A stretch of DNA of 64,000 nucleotides from Paraburkholderia solitsugae (GTDB taxonomy: Bacteria; Pseudomonadota; Gammaproteobacteria; Burkholderiales; Burkholderiaceae): positions 23,163 to 87,162 of the forward strand of contig NZ_WOEY01000011.1 of NCBI RefSeq assembly GCF_013177695.1, written 5' to 3'. Of this stretch, positions 1 through 6,207 are shown in pieces. A model generated the notes under the pieces. That model did no database searches. It was not told the origin of the DNA and saw only the letters and a program-made list of their open reading frames with translations. The position numbers were made by a program, and so were the translations under genes. Each line of letters starts with the position of its first letter. The stretch's first letter is position 1.

Positions 1-1
1 T

Positions 2-847
2 TTCGCTCACCAGGCGAATCCGCCAGCAGAGGCGGCGCCGCGGGTCTGGCACAAGACCGAGCGCCCTTCTGAACATCTTGCTGACGCTGAAGAACCGGTT
101 CTGAACGAGCCGGCCACCTTGCATGGCATTCCTGACAATGAACCGCATTTTGGTGCGGCCAGCTTAGGTGGGGCCGGAGGTGGGGCCGGCTTAGGTGCAG
201 CCGGCGCGGATGGCCTCGGCGCAGGCAGCGGCTCAGACACAGGCGGCCCCAGTGGCCACGGACCCGCCACATTCGGATCAAGCGGCGAACCTTTCGCGGT
301 CCAGCCGGTGCATGACGGTATCGATCCCTTCCCGGTGGTGCGTGAAACGCGCCCGGCCGAACCGCGGCGCCTCGGCTGGATCATCGCCGGCTCGGTGGTC
401 GCAACGTTGCTGGTTATCGCCCTGCTCGCGCAACTCGCCTGGTGGCAGCGTGAAACCGTGCAGGTCTACTTCCCACGTTCACAGACGCTCTACGCAAAGG
501 CCTGCGCTCAGCTCGGCTGCCAGATCACGCCGCCGCACGATATCGACGGTTTGCAGGTCGAGCCGTCCGATCTGCGGCAGATCGACGGCCCGCACAAGCT
601 CGAACTGAGGATGCCGCTGCGCAACCGCTTCAATGTTGCGCTGGCCTACCCGGCCATCGAACTCACGCTGCTCGACGACCAGAACAATGTCGCCGTGCGG
701 CGCGTGCTGTGGCCACAAGACTACGTCGCACCCGGCACGCCGATCGCAGCCGGCCTGCCGGCGCACACGACCCAGACCATGATCGTTCATCTCGACACGG
801 GCAACGCGGTCGCGTCCAATTTCCGCGTACAGATTTTTTATCCGTAA
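2..847 (+). CDS. DUF3426 family membrane protein (5' end outside window)
   Basis: The reading frame is open from base 2, so the start lies upstream of the window and only the C-terminal part is present. The visible part has a long Ala/Gly/Pro-rich linker, one membrane segment (about bases 380-430, WIIAGSVVATLLVIALLAQL) and a C-terminal domain with the DUF3426 pattern, including a Cys-x5-Cys pair and a GT-x-I-x-AG-x-P strand near the end. Members of this family usually start with a zinc-ribbon domain (not visible here) and in Burkholderiaceae commonly follow prmA. The molecular role is unknown; the topology suggests an anchored periplasmic domain. The tpx gene follows 73 bases later on the same strand. 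Confidence 0.85.
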   Translation, partial: FAHQANPPAEAAPRVWHKTERPSEHLADAEEPVLNEPATLHGIPDNEPHFGAASLGGAGGGAGLGAAGADGLGAGSGSDTGGPSGHGPATFGSSGEPFAVQPVHDGIDPFPVVRETRPAEPRRLGWIIAGSVVATLLVIALLAQLAWWQRETVQVYFPRSQTLYAKACAQLGCQITPPHDIDGLQVEPSDLRQIDGPHKLELRMPLRNRFNVALAYPAIELTLLDDQNNVAVRRVLWPQDYVAPGTPIAAGLPAHTTQTMIVHLDTGNAVASNFRVQIFYP

Positions 848-920
848 CGCATCCTCGCGCGCCCGGCACTGACCGGGCGTGTTCACCGTCATTACTGACG
901 AATTTTCGGAGCACGACAAC

Positions 921-1421
921 ATGAGTCAAGTTACGCTGGGTGGCAACCCGATTGAAGTAGCCGGCACGTTCCCGACCGTGGGCCAGAACGCCCCCGCCTT
1001 CTCGCTGGTGGGCAAGGATCTGAAGCCGGTGTCGCTGGCAGACTTCGCCGGCAAGCGCAAAGTGCTGAACATCGTCCCGAGCCTCGACACGCCGACCTGC
1101 GCCACGTCGACTCGCAAGTTCAACGAGGCCGCGGCCAAGCTGAGCAACACGGCTGTGATCGTCGTGTCGGGTGATCTGCCGTTCGCCGCATCGCGCTTCT
1201 GCACGACCGAAGGCATCGAGAACGTCGTCACGGCATCCACGTTCCGCGGCCATGAGTTCGCACAAGCCTACGGCGTCGACGTGACGAGCGGCCCGCTGAC
1301 GGGTCTGACGGCACGCGCCGTGGTGGTCGTCGACGAAAACAACAAGGTCGTGCACGCTGAACTGGTCGGCGAAATCAAGAACGAACCGAACTACGACGCA
1401 GCACTCGCCGCGCTGAAGTAA
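921..1421 (+). CDS. tpx: Thiol peroxidase (atypical 2-Cys peroxiredoxin)
   Basis: A 166-residue protein that reduces hydrogen and alkyl peroxides with thioredoxin. The peroxidatic cysteine is Cys60 in [16 protein letters not shown] and the resolving cysteine is Cys94 in RFCTTEGI, the spacing expected for Tpx. The frame is open further upstream, but the ATG at 921 gives the normal family length and N-terminus ([10 protein letters not shown]). No lipoprotein or export signal is seen, so it is probably cytoplasmic in mature form. A stem-loop without a T-run follows at 1443-1465, before the kinase gene. Confidence 0.95.
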   Translation: MSQVTLGGNPIEVAGTFPTVGQNAPAFSLVGKDLKPVSLADFAGKRKVLNIVPSLDTPTCATSTRKFNEAAAKLSNTAVIVVSGDLPFAASRFCTTEGIENVVTASTFRGHEFAQAYGVDVTSGPLTGLTARAVVVVDENNKVVHAELVGEIKNEPNYDAALAALK

Positions 1422-1442
1422 AACCTTCGCGCACGAACCCCG

Positions 1443-1465
1443 GCGCCGCGCTTCATGCGCGGCGC
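1443..1465. other. Perfect 9-bp stem-loop between tpx and the PfkB kinase gene
   Basis: The arms GCGCCGCGC and GCGCGGCGC enclose the loop TTCAT. No T-run follows on either side, so a classical intrinsic terminator is not supported. It could stabilise the 3' end of the tpx message or act as a weak pause site. Confidence 0.5.
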
Positions 1466-1517
1466 TGTCGCATCGTCGCGCCCATTTTCTTTATCGACTT
1501 TTACAGGAACGCTCACC

Positions 1518-2456
1518 TTGGCTACGCTGATTTGCGGCTCGCTCGCCTACGACAACATCATGACCTTCGAAGGCCGCTTTCGGGAGCACATCCTGCCGGA
1601 GCAGGTCCACATCCTGAATGTGAGCTTCCTCGTACCGACGATGCGCCGCGAATTCGGCGGCTGCGCAGGCAACATTGCCTACTCGCTGCATCTGCTGGGT
1701 GGCAACGCGCGCATCATGGGCGCGCTCGGCGCGATCGACGCGCAGCGCTACATGGACCGCTTTGCGCAACTCGGCCTGTCGACGGAGAACGTGCTGGTGG
1801 TGCCGGATACCTATTCGGCCCAGGCGATGATCACCACCGACCTTGAAAACAATCAGATCACCGCGTTCCATCCGGGCGCGATGATGCAGGCGCATCTGAA
1901 CCGCGCGGACGAAGCGAAGGGCATCACGCTCGGCATCGTCGGGCCGGATGGTTACGACGCCATGGTCCAGCATTCCGAGCGCCTGGCAGCGGCCGGCGTG
2001 CCGTTTATCTTCGATCCGGGCCAAGGTTTGCCGCTCTTCGACGGTGCGTCACTGCGCCGTATGATTGAACTTGCTACTTACGTAGCTGTCAACGATTACG
2101 AAGCCAAACTGGTGAGCAACAAAACGGGTTGGTCGATCGATGAGATCGCCGGCAAGGTCGAAGCGCTGATTATCACGCTCGGCGACCAAGGCGCGCAGAT
2201 CCATCATGCCGGCGGCGTCGAAGAGATTCCGGCGGTCAAGGCACAGCAAGTGCTTGATCCTACAGGCTGCGGCGACGCGTTCCGCGGCGGCTTGTTGTAC
2301 GGCATCGAGAACAAGCTTGGCTGGGCGACCACCGGGCGTCTGGCGAGCCTGATGGGCGCGCTGAAGATCGAACACCAAGGCCCGCAAAACTACGCGCCCA
2401 GCCGGGCGGAGATCAACGAACGGTTCAAGCAGGCGTTCGAATACGACCTGCCGTAA
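1518..2456 (+). CDS. PfkB-family carbohydrate/nucleoside kinase
   Basis: A 312-residue ribokinase-fold (PfkB family) kinase, similar in style to adenosine kinase-like proteins. The C-terminal signature DPTGCGDAFRGG is present, with catalytic Asp253 followed by the anion-hole loop. The N-terminal GGCAGNIAYSLHLLGG segment matches the sugar-binding glycine motif. The start is the TTG at 1518: AGGAA lies eight bases upstream at 1505-1509, and MATLICGSLAYDN fits the family N-terminus better than the in-frame ATG at 1455. The true substrate cannot be read from sequence. The glycine-zipper lipoprotein follows 25 bases downstream. Confidence 0.9.
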   Translation: MATLICGSLAYDNIMTFEGRFREHILPEQVHILNVSFLVPTMRREFGGCAGNIAYSLHLLGGNARIMGALGAIDAQRYMDRFAQLGLSTENVLVVPDTYSAQAMITTDLENNQITAFHPGAMMQAHLNRADEAKGITLGIVGPDGYDAMVQHSERLAAAGVPFIFDPGQGLPLFDGASLRRMIELATYVAVNDYEAKLVSNKTGWSIDEIAGKVEALIITLGDQGAQIHHAGGVEEIPAVKAQQVLDPTGCGDAFRGGLLYGIENKLGWATTGRLASLMGALKIEHQGPQNYAPSRAEINERFKQAFEYDLP

Positions 2457-2481
2457 TACCGCAAGCTATTGGAGTTAGGGA

Positions 2482-2958
2482 ATGAGAACAACGAGTCGCC
2501 TGGTCGTGACCGCTTTAATTGCCGGTTCGCTGGCCATGTCGGGGTGTGCATACAACAGCAGCTCTGCGGACGTCTACACGGCGTCGCAGGCACAGCGCGA
2601 AGAGACGGTTCGCATGGCCACGGTCGACAGCGTTCGGGCCGTGAAGATCAGTTCGAACAACGGTCAGTCGAGCGGGCTGGGCGCGATCGGCGGCGGCGCG
2701 TTGGGTGCGGTGGCCGGCAGCGCGATCGGCGGCGGGCGTGGCTCGATCGTGACGGGCATCATCGGCGGCCTGGCCGGCGCGGTGGCAGGCAATGCGGTCG
2801 AGAACGGCGTCGCGGTGCACGACGGTCTCGAGATCACCGTGCGACTCGATAACGGCGATATGCGCGCGATCACGCAAAGTGCCACCGGCGAGATCTTCCG
2901 CGCCGGCGACCGCGTGCGACTGCTCTCCAGCGGCGGCGTCACCCGCGTCACGCACTAA
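2482..2958 (+). CDS. Glycine-zipper outer membrane lipoprotein (17 kDa antigen / SlyB type)
   Basis: A 158-residue protein with a signal peptide ending in a lipobox (MSGC, Cys22), so it should be lipidated. Residues about 62-110 are extremely Gly/Ala-rich with GxxxG repeats, the glycine-zipper 2TM domain of the Rickettsia 17 kDa antigen/SlyB group. The C-terminal 40 residues are a small beta-rich part (ITVRLDNGDMRAI). Such proteins stabilise the outer membrane; the exact role here is inference. GGAGT precedes the ATG and a good terminator follows at 3007-3038. Confidence 0.85.
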   Translation: MRTTSRLVVTALIAGSLAMSGCAYNSSSADVYTASQAQREETVRMATVDSVRAVKISSNNGQSSGLGAIGGGALGAVAGSAIGGGRGSIVTGIIGGLAGAVAGNAVENGVAVHDGLEITVRLDNGDMRAITQSATGEIFRAGDRVRLLSSGGVTRVTH

Positions 2959-3006
2959 GTTTCCCCTCTCGCGCGGTCGCGCTTCACGCGCCGCCGCGGC
3001 GACCTC

Positions 3007-3038
3007 AAACGCATGCCCTCCCTGTGCATGCGTTTTTT
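3007..3038 (+). terminator. Intrinsic terminator of the lipoprotein gene
   Basis: An inverted repeat (ACGCATGC / GCATGCGT) with a nine-base loop is followed by seven T on the plus strand. It lies 49 bases after the lipoprotein stop codon. Confidence 0.8.
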
Positions 3039-3092
3039 TCGCCTGCTGGTTTTGAAGTCGTTCGTTGAAGCGGACGCTTTCGCGAGATCCAA

Positions 3093-3126
3093 AAAAAATC
3101 CCGTCGCCAGAAACCCGGCAACGGGA
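3093..3126 (-). terminator. Intrinsic terminator of the histone H1-like gene
   Basis: Read on the minus strand, arms TCCCGTTGCC and GGCGACGGGA (one G-T pair) with an eight-base loop are followed by eight T. It lies about 100 bases after the stop codon of the gene at 3225-3863. Confidence 0.85.
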
Positions 3127-3133
3127 CCCTGAC

Positions 3134-3170
3134 CGAGTAGCGCTCGGTCATGCTACTTAAGCGCTACTCG
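3134..3170. repeat. 11-bp perfect inverted repeat in the histone-like gene 3' region
   Basis: The arms CGAGTAGCGCT (3134-3144) and AGCGCTACTCG (3160-3170) are exact complements around a 15-base loop, just upstream of the terminator in transcription order. It would make the 3' untranslated region a double hairpin. Confidence 0.55.
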
Positions 3171-3224
3171 ATCATCGACACTGGGTACGACGTGTCGAAG
3201 TACTTCTACCGCTTATCGTCCAAA

Positions 3225-3863
3225 TTACGGACGGCTGCCCGTCGGGAACGGCCATGCTGCTGCCGGGTTCAGCGCGGTCTTCACCGTCGCCGCCGGTGCT
3301 GCGCTCGAGACAGAAGTCGCAGCGGGTGCAGGAGCCGCCTTCTTGGCGACAGCCTTCTTCGCAGGGGCAGCCTTCTTGGCAGGAGCAGCGGCCTTCTTCG
3401 CGGCAGCCTTCTTGGCAGGCGCAGCCTTTTTAGCAGCAGCCTTTTTCGCAGGCGCAGCTTTCTTGGCAGCAGCCTTCTTGGCAGGCGCAGCCTTCTTGGC
3501 AGCAGCCTTCTTAGCCGGCGCGGCCTTCTTTGCTGCGGCCTTCTTTGCCGGTGCTGCCTTCTTTGCTGCAACCTTCTTCACTGCGGCCTTCTTAGCCGGC
3601 GCTGCTTTCTTTGCCGGTGCTGCCTTCTTCGCTGCAACCTTCTTCACTGCGACTTTCTTGGCTGCAACCTTCTTGGCCGGAGCAGCTTTCTTCGCTGCAA
3701 CCTTCTTAGCCGGTGCTGCCTTCTTTGCTGCAACCTTCTTCACTGCGACTTTCTTGGCAGCGACTTTCTTAGCCGGTGCAGCCTTCTTAGCCGGCGCAGC
3801 CTTCTTTGCTACAACCTTCTTGGCTGCGGGTTTCTTAGCTGCCGCTTTCTTTGCAGTTGCCAT
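3225..3863 (-). CDS. Histone H1-like DNA-binding protein, Lys/Ala/Pro-rich
   Basis: A 212-residue protein, most of it built from short repeats of the AAKKAAPAKK / VAKKVAVKK type (about residues 2-180), ending in a less repetitive Ser/Ala/Thr/Pro tail. This is the composition of eukaryotic H1 tails and of bacterial H1-like nucleoid proteins (Bordetella BpH1, Chlamydia Hc2). The expected role is electrostatic DNA binding and nucleoid compaction; there is no catalytic domain. Two adjacent ATG codons exist; the second (3863) is chosen because AAGGAG lies seven bases upstream, while the first would be only four away. Internal repeats make the length prone to vary between strains. Confidence 0.9.
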   Translation of the reverse strand: MATAKKAAAKKPAAKKVVAKKAAPAKKAAPAKKVAAKKVAVKKVAAKKAAPAKKVAAKKAAPAKKVAAKKVAVKKVAAKKAAPAKKAAPAKKAAVKKVAAKKAAPAKKAAAKKAAPAKKAAAKKAAPAKKAAAKKAAPAKKAAAKKAAPAKKAAAKKAAAPAKKAAPAKKAVAKKAAPAPAATSVSSAAPAATVKTALNPAAAWPFPTGSRP

Positions 3864-4307
3864 CATTTTTCTCCTTCAGGTTTTCAGATGAGAGTCAGTT
3901 CAAACTACACCCTTCGTCAAAACCCGCTTCCCGCGGACGCTTCTCAGGGCGCGCGCTACGAAGCGGGCTATTCATCGGCGTACGCAGGTGCTGCGCGCTT
4001 ACGCTAATGAATGCGGTAAGGCGCGCGGTGCCAATGGGCACCGCGCGCCAGATCTGGTCGATGCTGGATCTCAGCACCGGCAATTGCTTGATCAGGCCGC
4101 CGGCGCTAACGCCAGCGGCTTTTTCCGGGGGGAAGTTTGCCCATCCCACTGAAGGGTTCGCAAAGTGCCAGCCATGTTTGTGGGCCGCGAAGGCACGCGG
4201 CGCACCGGGCACGATTTGCATCAGGCGGTTCTGCTCCTAACTAAATTGCCGCGGCCGAAGCCCGCCGGCATCCCCATCAAAGAATGCATCTGCGACACGA
4301 ACCCGGA
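3864..4307. other. 444-base gene-free stretch with three hairpins and an orphan plus-strand terminator
   Basis: The stretch separates the start of the histone-like gene from the end of nrdB. It holds a hairpin with arms CCCGCTTC/GAAGCGGG (3923-3930 and 3960-3967), a perfect 13-bp inverted repeat (4020-4032 and 4037-4049, loop AATG), and a terminator-like hairpin pointing plus at 4096-4124. No ORF in it looks coding; the minus-strand 108-codon frame at 3895-4221 matches no family I recognise. It probably contains the promoter and leader of the histone-like gene; a plus-strand small RNA is also possible. Confidence 0.6.
4096..4124 (+). terminator. Terminator-like hairpin with T-run, no plus-strand gene upstream
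   Basis: Arms GCCGCCGGCG and CGCCAGCGGC pair at nine of ten positions around the loop CTAA and are followed by TTTTT on the plus strand. Neighbouring genes on both sides are on the minus strand, so the transcript it would end is unknown. Confidence 0.55.
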
Positions 4308-5531
4308 TCACTCCCAGGTCAGCGCGCCGCCAGTCTGATATTCGATCACTCGCGTCTCGAAGAAGTTGCGTTCCTTCTTCAGGTCGATCATCTCGCTCAT
4401 CCACGGGAACGGGTTTTCCTCGTTCGGGTACAGCGGATCGAGACCGATCTGCTGGCAACGGCGGTTGCAGATGAAGCGCAGATAGCTCTTGAACATCGAC
4501 GCATTGAGGCCGAGCACCCCGCGCGGCATCGTATCTTCTGCGTAACGATATTCAAGTTCGACCGCTTGCTGGAAGATCTCGCGGATTTCCGCGCGGAACT
4601 CAGCCGTCCAGAGTTGCGGGTTTTCGAGTTTGATCTGGTTGATCAGGTCGATGCCGAAATTGCAGTGCATCGACTCGTCGCGCAGGATGTATTGGTACTG
4701 TTCCGCCGCGCCGGTCATCTTGTTCTGACGGCCGAGCGCCAGGATTTGCGTAAAGCCGACGTAGAAGAACAGGCCTTCCATCACACAGGCGAACACGATC
4801 AGCGAGCGCAGCAGGGTTTGGTCTGCTTCGAGCGTGCCGGTCTTGAAGGCCGGGTCGGTCAGCGTATGGATGAACGGAATCAGGAATTCGTCTTTCGCGC
4901 GGATCGAGGAAACCTCGTGATACGCGTTGAAGATTTCGCCTTCGTCGAGGCCCAGCGATTCGACGATGTACTGGTAAGCGTGCGTGTGGATCGCCTCTTC
5001 GAACGCCTGGCGCAGCAGGAACTGGCGGCATTCGGGCGCCGTGATGTGGCGGTAGGTGCCCAGCACGATGTTGTTGGCGGCCAGCGAATCCGCCGTCACG
5101 AAGAAGCCCAGGTTGCGCTTGACGATGCGGCGCTCGTCTTCGGTCAGACCGTTCGGGTCTTTCCAGAGGGCGATGTCGCGCGACATGTTCACTTCTTGCG
5201 GCATCCAGTGGTTGGCGCAACCCGCCAGATACTTTTCCCAGGCCCACTTGTATTTGAACGGCACCAACTGATTGACGTCGGTCTGGCCGTTGATGATGCG
5301 CTTGTCGGCGACATTGACCCGCGCTTCGGAAACGGCAGCCGTTCCGGAAGCGGGAGCGACGGGAGCGACAGCGATGTCGTTCGCGAAGATGTCTTGAGCC
5401 GAGGGAGCGTGAGGAGCGGAACGCGTTCCGACTTGCGAACCGACAGCCGATCCCGCAGCGTTGCGCAACACATTCTGTTGCGTAGCGCTCGAGGGAGTTA
5501 CGGCAGTGATCTCGTCATCCCAGTTGAGCAT
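4308..5531 (-). CDS. nrdB: Class Ia ribonucleotide reductase, beta (radical) subunit
   Basis: A 407-residue R2 subunit that makes the diiron-tyrosyl radical used by NrdA to reduce ribonucleotides to deoxyribonucleotides. The ligand motif E179-A-I-H182 is followed four residues later by Tyr186, the position of the radical tyrosine of E. coli NrdB (EtiHsrsY). The family core starts near residue 75; the first 70 residues are a low-complexity Ala/Ser/Pro extension. The ATG at 5531 is preferred (weak GGTGA upstream); in-frame TTG/ATG codons up to 5546 are possible. It lies 676 bases downstream of nrdA, an unusually long spacer. Confidence 0.95.
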   Translation of the reverse strand: MLNWDDEITAVTPSSATQQNVLRNAAGSAVGSQVGTRSAPHAPSAQDIFANDIAVAPVAPASGTAAVSEARVNVADKRIINGQTDVNQLVPFKYKWAWEKYLAGCANHWMPQEVNMSRDIALWKDPNGLTEDERRIVKRNLGFFVTADSLAANNIVLGTYRHITAPECRQFLLRQAFEEAIHTHAYQYIVESLGLDEGEIFNAYHEVSSIRAKDEFLIPFIHTLTDPAFKTGTLEADQTLLRSLIVFACVMEGLFFYVGFTQILALGRQNKMTGAAEQYQYILRDESMHCNFGIDLINQIKLENPQLWTAEFRAEIREIFQQAVELEYRYAEDTMPRGVLGLNASMFKSYLRFICNRRCQQIGLDPLYPNEENPFPWMSEMIDLKKERNFFETRVIEYQTGGALTWE

Positions 5532-6207
5532 AAATGTCACCATCAATTTAGAACGGTTTGTACCATCTTTTCACGAGCGATAAAAGAGTTCGCTGATGAA
5601 AAATCCTGTTTTCGATTCGCGTTGCTACGTTCATACAACACTTTGTTCAACAGACTGTGTGTGTCGCCTCATGTGAAGCGTGTTGAACGTGTGTCGTCGA
5701 GGTGCTTCGCGAGCTCGAAGAGCAACGTGTTAAAGCGACGTTTCGCTGCTCTATCTATCTGTATTGCGGAGCGTGCTTGAGGCGTTTTGCGATTGCATCC
5801 TGCTGTCTTGCTGACGTGGCGTTTGCCTCGTGGGTGCCTCGCGGTTCCCTGTCCGTCAGTGCTAGCGAGGTGAAGCTCAATGCAATATCGAGCGATGCAT
5901 CTGGCCGGCTGTGTCGTTCGACCATCGACCGGAGCGTTTGCTGAGCGCTTCATGTCGAGCGCTTCGTCTGTGCTGCCGACTGCTGACTGCGTCATCTATC
6001 ACTTGCTTACCGCTTCACGACTTCAGTTGCTTGCCATGCTTCGCTGCTTTTCGACGAGCGGCGCGACTTCAATTTCGTTTCGCCGCGCCGCTCATCTACT
6101 TCGTTTCTGCATCACTTCTACCAGGCTTGCTGATCGCTGCATGCGGGTCTTTACCTACAACCCTCGCCACGCAGCGATCCTGCTGCCTGCTTCGCGCTCG
6201 CCAGGTT
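5532..6207. other. 676-base spacer between nrdA and nrdB
   Basis: No convincing gene on either strand; the 108-codon minus frame at 5669-5995 resembles nothing I know and lacks a clear ribosome site. The stretch is lower in GC than its flanks and rich in short CGCTTC/GAAGCG-type words. A 10-bp perfect inverted repeat (GAGCGGCGCG at 6056-6065, CGCGCCGCTC at 6084-6093) lies about 115 bases after the nrdA stop. It could hold a second promoter for nrdB or an mRNA processing structure. Confidence 0.6.
6056..6093. repeat. 10-bp inverted repeat downstream of nrdA
   Basis: Exact complementary arms at 6056-6065 and 6084-6093 with an 18-base loop. No T-run on the minus side, so readthrough from nrdA to nrdB is not excluded. 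Confidence 0.5.

Noticed and set aside
3345..3860. Repeat array resembling a CRISPR or tandem satellite
   Set aside because: The repeats are codon repeats (Ala-Lys-Pro) within the H1-like gene, irregular in length and without unique spacers.
3895..4221. A 108-codon minus-strand frame between nrdB and the histone-like gene
   Set aside because: No family resemblance, no ribosome site, and it runs through three strong hairpins; better explained as non-coding.
4284..5780. A 498-codon plus-strand ORF opposite nrdB
   Set aside because: Antisense shadow of nrdB with no recognisable domain or ribosome site.
5669..5995. A 108-codon minus-strand frame in the nrdA-nrdB spacer
   Set aside because: Composition and lack of a ribosome site argue against coding; left as spacer.
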